Part shown: in pieces, positions 8,762 through 17,350 of the stretch
Layout of the letters: the number at the start of each line of letters is the position of its first letter
Position numbering within the stretch: position 1 is the stretch's first letter
DNA from: Actinopolyspora biskrensis
GTDB taxonomy: Bacteria; Actinomycetota; Actinomycetes; Mycobacteriales; Pseudonocardiaceae
Direction: 5' to 3'
NCBI RefSeq assembly: GCF_013408175.1
Contig: NZ_JACBYW010000001.1
Coordinates: forward strand, 620,001-684,000
DNA: 64,000 nucleotides
Notes under the pieces: generated by a model
Database searches by the model: none
The model's input: the letters and a program-made list of their open reading frames with translations, nothing else
What the model was told of the DNA's origin: nothing
Program-made: the position numbers and the translations under genes

Positions 8762-9906
8762 GACAGACCGTTCACCGCTGTGATCAACATCGCGACCTTG
8801 GAGGCCACCTCGGCAGCCTCGTCGGTCAGCCCGCCCAGACGCTTGAGTGCTCGTACGGACCTGCTCTTGCTCTCGGACGTGTCCTCCTCCAGCGCCTTGC
8901 TGGCGAGGGCGAGCTCATGCTGCGCGTCTTCGTAAGTGGGGGAGTCGAGCGTGCCGGTCGAACGGGCACGTTCGAGCTCGTCGCGGACGGAGGCAAGCTT
9001 GGTCGCGAGATCGTCGGGCGTCGTGGTCGGTTGTGCCGCGCCGACCGTGACGGTGCTGTTGGTGACGTCTCTGGCCTGGATGCCGACCGTGCTGCCGTGC
9101 GCGATGTTGGTGACATCGCCGCTGCTGGGCCTGTTCCGATGCCGCATCGGGTTGTTCTCCTGTTCGGTGATGAGTTCTTCGGCGAGCCGAGTGGCGAATG
9201 CCGCGGCGTTGTCGGCGGCCCGCGGTTGCCAGGTGCCGTCGCCGTCGGTGTTCTTGGTCCCGTCGGCCTTGTCGCTGATTCCGCGTACGACGGCCACCGG
9301 GGAGCCGTTGAGGTGGCCGGCTTGGGCGACACCGGCTGATTCCATCTCGATGGCCAGCGCGTCGTTGTAGTGCTGGCGGATCCATGCCGCCTCGTACGAG
9401 ATCCGGGAGTTGTGCACGATCTCTCCGGCAGCGATTGCTCCGAAGTGGATGTTGGGGTGGTGCCGGCCGGAACCTGCGTCGCCGGTCCAGTCATCGGTGC
9501 GGGCCACGTGCGAGGCAAGCTGGCTGATCCCGTGTTCGGCTTCCCACGCCCGAGGTCTGGCTTTGAGTCCGTCATCCTCGCTGGTGCCGCCGTGGTAGGC
9601 GTAGACGTGCGTGGCCATCACGACGTCGCCCAGCGGCGTGGCATCCCACAGCGCCCCGGCCACGCCGACGAACAGCACGGCCACCGGATCGAACTCGTGG
9701 ATCGCGCGCTCGGCCAAGACCGCCGCGGAGTGATTGCCTTTGCTGGTCAAGGCAAGTGCTACCTGACAGCCCGTATCGCGCAGGGAACCGACCTCGAACC
9801 GGGTGCCTCGTTCATGTAGCTGAAGCTGCGGGTCGACCAGTCTGCGCCGCACGGCGTCGTACTCGAGATTCAAGGCGGTGAGCACCACCACCATGTTCTC
9901 CGTCAT
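8758..9906 (-). CDS. MTAN/PNP-type nucleosidase with C-terminal interaction tail
   Basis: 382 residues. Residues 1-250 form a nucleoside phosphorylase/5'-methylthioadenosine nucleosidase domain: VLFVGVAGAL (77-86), the substrate signature AIEMESAGVAQ (185-195) with the Met-Glu pair, and the catalytic-type Asp212 in GISDKAD. The enzyme therefore looks active. The linker at 264-289 holds GSTVGIQARDVTNSTVTVG, shared with the N-terminus of the downstream membrane protein. The last 80 residues are a charged helical tail (about 298-382). Such domains are frequent effectors in NLR-like and other conflict systems, cleaving N-glycosidic bonds of nucleosides or nucleotides. Both flanking genes overlap it by 4 bases. 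The substrate cannot be read from the sequence. Confidence 0.85.
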   Translation of the reverse strand: MTENMVVVLTALNLEYDAVRRRLVDPQLQLHERGTRFEVGSLRDTGCQVALALTSKGNHSAAVLAERAIHEFDPVAVLFVGVAGALWDATPLGDVVMATHVYAYHGGTSEDDGLKARPRAWEAEHGISQLASHVARTDDWTGDAGSGRHHPNIHFGAIAAGEIVHNSRISYEAAWIRQHYNDALAIEMESAGVAQAGHLNGSPVAVVRGISDKADGTKNTDGDGTWQPRAADNAAAFATRLAEELITEQENNPMRHRNRPSSGDVTNIAHGSTVGIQARDVTNSTVTVGAAQPTTTPDDLATKLASVRDELERARSTGTLDSPTYEDAQHELALASKALEEDTSESKSRSVRALKRLGGLTDEAAEVASKVAMLITAVNGLS

Positions 9907-10631
9907 CTCGCTCCTTCGGAGTCGATGGATTCAGGTCTCACCAGCGGTGGATGCAGCACAGTCGTCGGCCCGGCCTTGAACAACCGCGCGGGCCGTCCCT
10001 TCGTGGCCCTGCGCTCCTGTCCGGCCGGCTCGATGAAGCCGGGGACCTTCTGCACCTTCCGGTAGAAGTTCCGCGGATCCAGCTGCACCCCCCACACGGC
10101 CTCGTAGACCTGCTGCAGTTCGGCGATCGTGAAGGTCTCCCGGCAGAAAGCGGTCGCCAACGCCGAATGCTCCAGCTTGCTCCGCGCCCGCTCGATGCCA
10201 TCGGTCACGATCCTGAGGTGGTCGAAGGCCAACTTGGTCCGACCGAACAGCACGTCCTGCACCGATTCCCACCCGGCGTCGGCCGCGTCGGTACCGGCCA
10301 CGGGGTCCGGAAGCTCGGGCGCGATCGCCAGGTAGGCCACCGAGATGACCCTCCCCCGCGGATCACGACCAGGAGCCCCGTAGGTGCCCAGCTGCTCCAG
10401 GTGCAGCCGCGCCACGTCCAAGTCCGCCTCTTCCCGCAACTCCCGATGGGCGGCATCGAGGATGTCCTCACCGGCATGGTTCAGGAACCCCCCGGGTAGT
10501 GCCCGCGCACCCCGATACGGGGCCACACCACGCTCGACCAGCAGCACGGAAAGTTCCTGCTCCCGCAGGGTGAAGATCACCAGGTCCACAGTGACCAGAA
10601 CTTCCGGCGGCGACCACGACTCTTCGATCAC
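9903..10631 (-). CDS. NrtR-like Nudix-related transcriptional regulator
   Basis: 242 residues from GTG 10631. The N-terminal Nudix domain carries GGFLNHAGEDILDAAHREL followed by REEADL. The Nudix box has one extra residue between Gly and Glu and lacks the usual Gly near its end, so hydrolysis may be weak, as in NrtR regulators that only bind ADP-ribose-type ligands. The C-terminus (about 165-230) is a winged helix (FTIAELQQVYEAVWG, RNFYRKVQKV, GRPARLFKAG) typical of NrtR. It is the first gene of the operon, and its stop overlaps the nucleosidase start. It probably represses its own operon through palindromes at 10639-10663. The link of a NAD-metabolite sensor to a nucleosidase effector is an inference. 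Confidence 0.85.
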   Translation of the reverse strand: MIEESWSPPEVLVTVDLVIFTLREQELSVLLVERGVAPYRGARALPGGFLNHAGEDILDAAHRELREEADLDVARLHLEQLGTYGAPGRDPRGRVISVAYLAIAPELPDPVAGTDAADAGWESVQDVLFGRTKLAFDHLRIVTDGIERARSKLEHSALATAFCRETFTIAELQQVYEAVWGVQLDPRNFYRKVQKVPGFIEPAGQERRATKGRPARLFKAGPTTVLHPPLVRPESIDSEGAR

Positions 10632-10638
10632 GACGACT

Positions 10639-10663
10639 ACATTATCTTAATGTCATTCTGACA
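10639..10663 (-). promoter_or_regulatory. Two overlapping palindromic operators with a likely leaderless promoter
   Basis: On the plus strand, ACATTA-TCT-TAATGT (10639-10653) overlaps TGTCA-TTC-TGACA (10651-10663). Both are perfect inverted repeats with 3-base spacers. On the minus strand TAAGAT within the first palindrome would serve as a -10 box about 7-10 bases from GTG 10631, which suggests a leaderless mRNA. TGTCA-N3-TGACA resembles sites I associate with NrtR-type regulators, so autoregulation is likely. Confidence 0.65.
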
Positions 10664-10939
10664 GAAAGGGGGGATCGGTTCAGTGCTGCAGGAGTGAACC
10701 GGGTTCCCGCCTCGATGATCGGAAAGGGGCCGTGTCGGCTGCTCTCGGAGCTGGGAGCGGATTCGGGCATGCCTGACCAGGTGGCGAAGCCGGTGATGGC
10801 GGGGTTGCTGGTCCGGCAACGGGACGGATGTCAGCGAGCGCGCGGGCTGGAGCAACCGTTTCGGGGCGTTGAACTGCGTATACGTAGGTCAAGATCCCCC
10901 GGCGGGGCGTCCCGCTGAGGGGAGCGTCGGTGCTGTGCC

Positions 10940-11215
10940 GGTCGAGCTGCAGCGCCAGGGCGGCCCGCAGGGCCTCGTCGAAGTGGCGCATCGTCTGCCG
11001 GGGCAGCGCGCCGCAGTCGCGGGTGACCTTGTCGGCGTGGACCTCGTCCACGTCGCCGCACACGATCGCTCCGGTTCATGGTGCGTCGATGTCGGTCAGG
11101 TGCACGATGCTCGGCAACGGTGGCTTGCGGCTGGTGGTCAGCCCACCGCCAGGAACGTGCCCAGCTGGGCGTTGCGACGGTTTGACGCGTTTGATAGTGC
11201 GAGACGTTCATGGGA
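10940..11215 (-). pseudogene. Broken MazF/PemK-type toxin gene
   Basis: Reading the minus strand across frames gives LSNASNRRNAQLGTFLAVG, then after a frameshift LTTSRKPPLPSIVHLTDIDAP, an in-frame TGA, then TGAIVCGDVDEV and GALPRQTMRHFDEALRAAL. This order (dinucleotide-like SN..R...L, LTTS.KP..PS.V, TG...C.D....., GAL...M......L) is that of MazF/PemK mRNA interferases. At least one frameshift and one nonsense codon break it. No intact antitoxin is recognised next to it. Confidence 0.55.
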
Positions 11216-11657
11216 TACGCGTGCACCGGTGTCGCGTCGAAATCGTCGAGCCTCGTGCTTTCGGACTCTGTCGCGCGTGGACGATCAGCGGGCCGGTGTG
11301 ATGCGGTCGGTGGGTGCCCGGGTGGTGTGTGGCGGCGGGGCGCAGCGATTCCGAGGGGGCGCTTCCGGCGCGGAGCACGACGAGGTGAACTCGGCGGGCC
11401 GCGCGCCGACGGGGGCTACGGTCACGACGAGTTGCGCAGTGTGCTGTTGACCGGGAAACGGTTGGTGTTCCCTGTGTGGTAAGGCATCGGCGACCTGGCT
11501 CGCACCCAGGCGTCCTCGTGGGAGGAGTACCGAGCGCTCTCACGGAGCGGTCCGGGCCGGGGCCTCGTCCCGGAGGCGGTCCGCGGGTCGAGCACCTCCG
11601 GGGAGGACCACGGTCGGGAATGCGATCACCACTGACAAGATCCGTGGCGCTGCCCCC
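11216..11657. other. Gene-poor stretch
   Basis: No frame on either strand resembles a known family. Together with the toxin remnant it looks like decayed DNA. Confidence 0.45.
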
Positions 11658-11679
11658 GTGACTTCAGAGGCGAAGTCAC
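11658..11679 (-). terminator. Hairpin downstream of the HxlR regulator
   Basis: GTGACTTC, loop AGAGGC, GAAGTCAC: a perfect 8-bp stem about 30 bases past the minus-strand stop at 11710. Confidence 0.55.
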
Positions 11680-11709
11680 CTGAACGCTCCGGCGGTAGGA
11701 GATCGGTCG

Positions 11710-12186
11710 TCAGCTGAGCTTTTGGACGTGGGTGTTTCCGGCGGTGAGGGTGGTGCCGTCCGGACGTTGCAGGTGCAGCGTCGGAACCGGTGTGCCGGTG
11801 TCGTCGTCGACCAACACGGAATGGGGCTCGCCGGTGTCGAAAGCGTGTACCTCGCCCCATTGCCGCAGGGCCACCATGGCGGTGAACAGCTGCTCACCGG
11901 AGTTGGTGAGGACGTACTCCTGCCGCTTGCCCGACGCGGCGGTCTGTCGGGCGAGGACGCCGTGGGTGACGAGCCGACGGAGCCGGTCGCTCAGGATGTT
12001 CTTGGCGACACCGAGGTTGCGCTGGAAGTCGGTGAACGCCCGGGTCCCGTCGAAGGCATCGCGGAGGATCAGCAGGCTCCACCTGTCCCCGACGAGATCC
12101 ACGGCGCGCGCGAGGGCGCAGGGAGGGTCGGACCACCCATCGGAGGGCGCAGCTGGGTGTCCTGACCCGGCGGATGGCGTGGTCAC
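11710..12186 (-). CDS. HxlR-family winged-helix transcriptional regulator
   Basis: 158 residues. The centre has the HxlR pattern: CALARAVDLVGDRWSLLILR, FTDFQRNLGVAKNILSDRL and LVTHGVLARQ. The Cys near residue 23 is in the usual place for redox-sensing HxlR proteins, though such sensing is not proven here. The C-terminal 45 residues form a beta-rich tail (VLVDDDTGTPVPTLHLQ) seen in the longer subgroup. It is transcribed away from an MFS exporter, a common local repressor-pump arrangement. Confidence 0.88.
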   Translation of the reverse strand: MTTPSAGSGHPAAPSDGWSDPPCALARAVDLVGDRWSLLILRDAFDGTRAFTDFQRNLGVAKNILSDRLRRLVTHGVLARQTAASGKRQEYVLTNSGEQLFTAMVALRQWGEVHAFDTGEPHSVLVDDDTGTPVPTLHLQRPDGTTLTAGNTHVQKLS

Positions 12187-12274
12187 GGCAACCCCCTCGG
12201 ACAGATCGGTTGCATATTGCTACCTTTACGACTACATTTCGATTGGTTTCATACTACTACCGATTGGAGGGTGG
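12187..12274. promoter_or_regulatory. Divergent promoter region between HxlR gene and MFS exporter
   Basis: An 88-base, relatively AT-rich spacer with repeated CTAC/TACTACTAC steps (for example TTTCATACTACTAC near 12248). It must hold both promoters and probably the HxlR operator. I see no perfect long palindrome. Confidence 0.45.
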
Positions 12275-13522
12275 GTGCAGTCTTCGGCGTCTACCACGTC
12301 CACTGTGCTCCTCACCAGGCCACGCCTGCTGTTGCTGGCCGTGCTGTGCGGGGTGTCGGTGGCGAACGTCTACTACGCCCAGCCTCTGCTTGAGTGCATG
12401 GGTTCCGACCTGTCGATCTCGACCGGACAGGTGGGCTGGGTGGTGGCCCTCGGACAGGCCGGTTACCTGGTCGGCCTCGCCGCGCTCGTCCCGCTGGGGG
12501 ACTGGCTGAACCGCCGGATGCTCATTCCGGCGCATCTGCTGCTGATCGCGGTGGGCACCACGGTGGCGGCGCTCTCGACGACTGCGGCGGTCCTCTATGT
12601 CGGAGTGGCGATCGCCGGTCTTTTCGCCGTGGTCGTGCAGACCGCGGTCGGCTACACCGCGGCGAAGTCCCCTCCCGAACACCGCGGCCGGAACATCGGG
12701 ATCGTCACCTCCGGAGTGGTGGTCGGGATCATCCTGGCCCGCACCGTCGCCGGGTTCATCGCCGACGTCACCGGTTGGCGCGCCGTCTACGCGGTCGCTG
12801 CCGTCATGGCCGTGATCATGGCCGTCCTGATCCGGACGGCTCTGCCCGACGACCAACCGAGCCAGGCACCACGCTCGTACGGAGCCGCGGTGGCTTCGAT
12901 CTTCGTCCTCGGAGCGACCGACCGGGTGTTTCGGACCCGCTCGCTCATCACTTTCTTCCTGTTCGCCTCCTTCGGCGTGCTCTGGAGCGGACTGGCCCTG
13001 CCCCTGGCCAACGCACCCTGGCACCTTTCCCCGGCCCAGATCGGTCTGTTCGGGTTCGCCGGCCTGGCCGGAACCCTGGGTGCGGCACGGGCCGGTCGGT
13101 GGGCAGATCGTGGGCATGCAGATGTGGTCACAGTGGTGTCACTGATCGTGCTGATCGCTTCGTGGTGGTTCACCGGACAGGCCGGGTGGTCACTGTGGCT
13201 CGTGGTCCTCGGCGCGGTGCTGCTCGACTTCGCCGTCCAAGCCGTGCACGTCACCAACCAGAACCTCATAGTCGCGCGGGACCCGGACTCGAGCAGCCGG
13301 ATCATCGGTGCCTACATGATCTGCTATTCTCTGGGATCCGCCCTGGGGGCCGTCACAGCGTCGAGCTTTTACGACAGCATGGGGTGGGCGGCTGCTTCGG
13401 TTGCCGGTTCCTGCTTCGCCGGCGCCGCGCTGGTGATCTGGCTCATCGACCGAGTCGTGCCCGACCATTCAACGCGCCCCGGTGTCGAGCGTGACCCCCT
13501 GTCGGCGTCGGCCGAATGCTGA
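12275..13522 (+). CDS. MFS transporter, drug-efflux type
   Basis: 415 residues from GTG 12275, placed just after GGAGGG (12266-12271). The spacing is short (3 bases), and GTG 12305 is an alternative. About 12 membrane spans are visible. After TM1, VANVYYAQPLL is typical of the YbcL/YdhP-like DHA1 subgroup; the TM2-3 loop LGDWLNRRMLIP is the MFS motif A. It is preceded by the divergent HxlR gene, which probably controls it. The frame is open far upstream but overlaps the regulator gene there. The substrate cannot be inferred. Confidence 0.85.
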   Translation: MQSSASTTSTVLLTRPRLLLLAVLCGVSVANVYYAQPLLECMGSDLSISTGQVGWVVALGQAGYLVGLAALVPLGDWLNRRMLIPAHLLLIAVGTTVAALSTTAAVLYVGVAIAGLFAVVVQTAVGYTAAKSPPEHRGRNIGIVTSGVVVGIILARTVAGFIADVTGWRAVYAVAAVMAVIMAVLIRTALPDDQPSQAPRSYGAAVASIFVLGATDRVFRTRSLITFFLFASFGVLWSGLALPLANAPWHLSPAQIGLFGFAGLAGTLGAARAGRWADRGHADVVTVVSLIVLIASWWFTGQAGWSLWLVVLGAVLLDFAVQAVHVTNQNLIVARDPDSSSRIIGAYMICYSLGSALGAVTASSFYDSMGWAAASVAGSCFAGAALVIWLIDRVVPDHSTRPGVERDPLSASAEC

Positions 13523-13984
13523 GCAGTGATCGACGAGTGAACCATGATCGCTTTGGACATCGGGAGAGCCAGATCGGCCATGTCGCGGATTGACGGCGCT
13601 ACCGTTGATAAGTCCATAGCGTGAGCCTGTCCAAGTGTGCTGGCTGAGGTGATCACTTCGACACGTCGATCCGCTCGCCGCCGTAGCTTCAGTGCTGGCG
13701 GTTAACGGATGCTAGCAAGCTGGTGACTTCGACAAACGCCCGTTCAGAGGGCTTGAAGTGGCGGCGGACGTTCTTGGGATTCCCGTGCCGGGAGGTCGCA
13801 ATCAGCAACAACAGGATAGCGCCCTGCTTACCGAGGGGCCAATGCGGAGCGCGAATTCGTGCAGGGTTCCAACCGGGGCAGGAGCGCATCGCGCGGTGTG
13901 AACGTCGAGCAGGCCACGGGCCTGGTTCCAGCACAACCCGCACTACTAACTCCTGGCTGATGACCAGGGCACCGGGGCGGCAGC
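13523..13984. other. Decayed stretch, possible recombinase remnant
   Basis: On the minus strand near 13700-13800 a frame ends with [18 protein letters not shown] then an E-V-T-S-L-L tail. This is reminiscent of the C-terminal SRH...RY.KP region of tyrosine recombinases, but it is too short and lacks the catalytic context. No intact gene is seen. Confidence 0.3.
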
Positions 13985-14470
13985 ACGGCGGGCGCGGTGC
14001 CGACTGCCGTTGATCAGGGCGTTGAAGCGGTCCATAGCCCATATCGTGCGTAGGCCGAGTGGATCCAACATCGCGAAGGTAGGGAACTTCGGCTCCTTCG
14101 CCCAGATGGCGTCGAGATCTTCGGGTCGTGATCCATCCACGGTCCGGTCGGCGATGAGCGCTCCGATGTACGGTGCCTGGACCAGTCCGTGTCCGTTGCA
14201 CGCGATCGAGTAGTAGATGTTGTCCTCGATCCGGCCGGCGATCGGAAACCAGGACGAGGTGAACGCGGTCCAGCCACCCCATCCCCGATCGTCTGCTCCA
14301 TCCCAGTGCGGCGATGCGCTCCGGGACAATCGGCTCCGTCTCCATCTCGATGATCCATATCGGCACCGAGAGTCGCCTGGGGGATGTCCCACTCACCCGA
14401 GTAGGCGCTCGCCTGAGTAGACGTTCGTCGCGAGCACCGCCTTGTTCGCGTGAACGGTGCCGCGGGGGGT
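13985..14470 (-). pseudogene. Shattered FAD-dependent (DadA/DAO-type) oxidoreductase
   Basis: Pieces of one protein appear in three minus-strand frames: [20 protein letters not shown] (about 14395-14470), [11 protein letters not shown] with [20 protein letters not shown], and the C-terminal FAD-binding part [50 protein letters not shown] (about 14000-14280). The order is that of the C-terminal half of DAO-family flavoproteins. Multiple frameshifts break it, and the N-terminal half with the dinucleotide-binding motif is missing. Confidence 0.6.
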
Positions 14471-15060
14471 GTTTCTATGGGTTGGGTCAAGGGGTTGTGG
14501 GTGGTGGGTGTTGGTAGGGGGTGCCGTTTTTGAGCATGGCGTGAGCCACGAGCACGGCCGCCGGGCAGGTCGACCCGCGGCGTCATCCGCATGACGTGCG
14601 TGCATTTGTTGCGGTGTCCTCAACAGCCTCGGACGAGGAACAGAGTTGAACTGAACACTGAAAGCAGTAAAGATACTGTTAAAAAAATGTTGAAAAAGTG
14701 ACGGCCGTCATGTTGAGTTGCGCCTCATCTGGCGGGAAAGGTAATTTCGGCGCTGTTGATCAAATAAGAATAAAACCACTGGGGGTATCTGCACGTATTG
14801 AAGCCGCCCGCCATGATTAGGAATTTATTCGAGGTCTTCGGTCGGCTGATCGTCATCACGGTTCAACGCCTCAGTGCGACATGAACGGGTGTTACCGTAA
14901 GCAACACACGCTGCGTCAGAAGCGGTCTAATCGGCTGTTTCGGGTGCGGCGGAAAACTACGAGCAAAAATGCCGTTTCCTTATTGCTTTTGCACTAAAAT
15001 CCAGCGATGTTCTGTTGTCAGCATATTGGCGTCGAGCAGCGAGAGCGTGTCATTTCAACG
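14471..15060. other. AT-rich boundary and leader region of the azasugar-like cassette
   Basis: Base composition drops sharply at about 14640 (runs such as TGTTAAAAAAATG). No gene is recognised. A TAAAAT box at 14995-15000 lies 6 bases before ATG 15007, which could make a leaderless transcript starting there; the alternative start is ATG 15061. The shift in composition suggests the left junction of transferred DNA. Confidence 0.45.
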
Positions 15061-16266
15061 ATGACTACAACCGATCCATCCACGAGTCGTCAGCCCTTGT
15101 TCAGCACCGTCGCGATCGTGGCGTCATGTGCGGCCTTCGTAGTGATCGGCGCCTTACAGGCCCTGTACGGTCCTGCGATTCCTGCACTGCGCCAAGAGTT
15201 CGGTATTAGTCCTGCCGTGGCGGGATTCAGCCTCAGTGGGCACTTTATTGGCGCGTTGCTGGGCGTGCTGGTATACCATATGCTGCGCGGCCGGTTAAAT
15301 AACCGCGCACTGCTCGCCGTCTCGTATCTGTTCATGGCAGTGGGGGCTTTTCTTTTCGCATTATCGCCCAGTTGGGCGCTCGCGTTGATCGGCACTTTTT
15401 TCGCCGGTCTCGGCTATGGTGGTATCGACTACGGACTCAATCAGCTCTTTGCCATCGGATTCGGTAGCCGCAGCACAGCTATGCTGAATCTGCTCAACGG
15501 TGGTTTCGGTGTGGGCGCTGTCGTGGGACCGGTACTGATCGGTGGGTTGGGTGCGGAGAATTACCCGTGGATCTTCGCCGCAGTGGGGATCATGTGTGCG
15601 CTCATCCTCTTAACCCTGCGTGGGGTCGCTGCGTGGGAGCCGTCCCTCCCCGGCGAGGGGGCCGCACGCAACGGTGGAGCACGGGTACTGCCGATCATCG
15701 CATCCTTTATCGGCATCTACGTGTTCCATGTCGCTATTGAGACCGGAGTCGGGGGCTGGGAACCGACCCACCTCCAAGCGGTCGGGTACGGTGCAGCGAT
15801 CGCAGCGTCCGCCACTTCGGCGTACTGGCTCGCTATGACCATCGGACGCTTTGTGGTGATCCCGCTGAGTCTGCGATGGTCGGCCTCGGCGATCCTCAAC
15901 GTGTGCTGCGCGGGAATGGCAGTTTTCTTGCTCCTGGCTACCATCCCGGTACTCGCCCCGTACGCCTACTTCGGCGTGGGTCTCATGATCGCCCCTATCT
16001 TTCCGACCTGTTTGCCGTGGCTGAGCCGGGCCGTGCCAAGTATGTCGGGAGCCAGTGCCTATGTGATCGCTGCGTCAATGCTCGGGGGAGTTGCTTTTCC
16101 GCCACTGCTTGGTGGGGTCATCGACACTACCGGGGTGAAGTTTATGCCCGTCGTGTTGTTCGTGCTTGCTGTACTGTGCGTGGTGCTCGGTGTGTGGCTG
16201 AGCAAGAACGCTCCCGACCACGGCAGCACCACCAATACATCAGGTTCGGTAAAAGCCAAACACTGA
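15061..16266 (+). CDS. MFS transporter of the FucP/FHS-like sugar type
   Basis: 401 residues from ATG 15061 (MTTTDPSTS...); ATG 15007 in the same frame would add 18 residues and may be used if the message is leaderless. About 12 hydrophobic spans are seen, with the TM1 segment LQALYGPAIPALRQEFGIS and LNLLNGGFGVGAVVGPVLIG in the middle, typical of fucose-permease-like MFS proteins. It heads a lower-GC cassette with aminotransferase, phosphatase and dehydrogenase genes, so export of a sugar-like product (or self-protection) is a reasonable inference. Codon use is less GC-biased than the flanks. Confidence 0.82.
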   Translation: MTTTDPSTSRQPLFSTVAIVASCAAFVVIGALQALYGPAIPALRQEFGISPAVAGFSLSGHFIGALLGVLVYHMLRGRLNNRALLAVSYLFMAVGAFLFALSPSWALALIGTFFAGLGYGGIDYGLNQLFAIGFGSRSTAMLNLLNGGFGVGAVVGPVLIGGLGAENYPWIFAAVGIMCALILLTLRGVAAWEPSLPGEGAARNGGARVLPIIASFIGIYVFHVAIETGVGGWEPTHLQAVGYGAAIAASATSAYWLAMTIGRFVVIPLSLRWSASAILNVCCAGMAVFLLLATIPVLAPYAYFGVGLMIAPIFPTCLPWLSRAVPSMSGASAYVIAASMLGGVAFPPLLGGVIDTTGVKFMPVVLFVLAVLCVVLGVWLSKNAPDHGSTTNTSGSVKAKH

Positions 16267-16288
16267 TTACGATACGGAAAGCGTAAAC

Positions 16289-16918
16289 ATGAAAGTAATT
16301 CTTTTCGACATGTTCGGGGTCATAGCTAAGGTCCAGTCCGCCGATTCCCGAGCCGTGCTTGAGCAAACAGCTGAGGCTGACAGTGACCGCTTCTGGGCGA
16401 GCTACTGGTCATCGCGGCCCGCGTACGATCGCGGCGAGGTATCTGCAACCACCTACTGGAAATCCGTCGGCGAGCAGCTGGGAGCGCCCTTTGGGGATCA
16501 GCAGGTGACCGATTTGGTCGCAGCCGACCTGGCCAGCTGGTCCGAAATCAACCAGGGTAGTGTGGACCTGGTCAGCTCGTTGGCACGTAAAAACATAAAG
16601 CTCGGACTGCTTTCCAACGCCCCCGAGGAAATCGCGACGCACTACGAGAACTCCCACAGGTGGCTAGAACATTTCTCTGTGGTGGGATTCTCCTGCCGGA
16701 TCGGCAGTGCCAAACCGGAGCGTGCCGCCTACGAGTGGTGCTGGCGCGAACTGGGCGCCGCCCCCGAAGAGATCCTGTTCGTGGATGATCGCGAGGGCAA
16801 CGTGCTGGCAGCTCGTGAACTCGGCATGTACGGTCATGTCTTCACGTCCGTGCACGCCCTGGCCACTCAACTGGAAAGTTCGCATGAAGGTGTGCAAGAC
16901 GACCAACCGATCACATGA
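16289..16918 (+). CDS. HAD-superfamily hydrolase
   Basis: 209 residues. Motif I is FDMFGVI (Asp7 nucleophile; the second Asp of DxD is replaced by Phe, as in several HAD subgroups). Motif II is LLSNAP, motif III is Lys in GSAKPERAAY, and motif IV is LFVDDREGNV. All four are in order, so phosphatase- or dehalogenase-type chemistry is possible, although loss of the usual general acid argues against a classical phosphatase. It lies 22 bases after the MFS gene and is followed by a hairpin. Its role in the cassette is unclear because a second phosphatase is present downstream. Confidence 0.82.
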   Translation: MKVILFDMFGVIAKVQSADSRAVLEQTAEADSDRFWASYWSSRPAYDRGEVSATTYWKSVGEQLGAPFGDQQVTDLVAADLASWSEINQGSVDLVSSLARKNIKLGLLSNAPEEIATHYENSHRWLEHFSVVGFSCRIGSAKPERAAYEWCWRELGAAPEEILFVDDREGNVLAARELGMYGHVFTSVHALATQLESSHEGVQDDQPIT

Positions 16919-16920
16919 TC

Positions 16921-16953
16921 GTGCGGCGGAACCCCTCCGAGCGTTCGCCGCAC
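16921..16953 (+). terminator. Hairpin after the HAD gene
   Basis: GTGCGGCG-GAAC and GTT-CGCCGCAC pair with one bulge around a 10-base loop, 2 bases after the stop. This suggests that MFS-HAD and the four genes downstream are separate transcripts. Confidence 0.55.
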
Positions 16954-17350
16954 AGATTATGGACGTCACCAAAATTTTTGTACCCGATTTGGCCGCATGC
17001 CTGTTTTCGGCCAGGGCTGTGCAATTCGACCGGATCTAGCATGAGCGCCCTTGTGCTGCCCGGGTAGGTCCTGCTGTCGGGTGACGTTGGCGCTGCCCGG
17101 CCTTCGTCAGTGGACGCGTCAATAGGATGCCGCCCGTTTTATAACCGTGCTCACCCGTTGGAAGACAACAGATGCGACGCAGCGCTTGTCCTTTGTCGAA
17201 ACCCGTCAACATGTCATTGCATGACTTCAGAAGCGACAAGACTCACAAAAAACAATAACGATCCCGAGCGTGTGACTATCTGTTTTATCGTCCTCCCTTG
17301 AGTTTCCTGGCTTCGATGCTGGGCGCCCAAAGGCAATAACAAGGAGAATG
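16954..17350 (+). promoter_or_regulatory. Leader region before the aminotransferase gene
   Basis: About 400 bases without a convincing gene. The last 120 are AT-richer (CACAAAAAACAATAACG) and end in AAGGAG (17341-17346), the ribosome site for the next gene. A promoter is expected here; I cannot assign boxes with confidence. Confidence 0.45.

Noticed and set aside
12257..13117. 286-codon minus-strand frame opposite the MFS gene
   Set aside because: Low-complexity G/R/D/H-rich translation typical of antisense in GC-rich DNA; the plus frame has clear membrane spans.
14500..14560. Possible transposase C-terminus (minus strand, AHAMLKNGTPYQHPP)
   Set aside because: Too short and without catalytic residues; I could not place it in a family.
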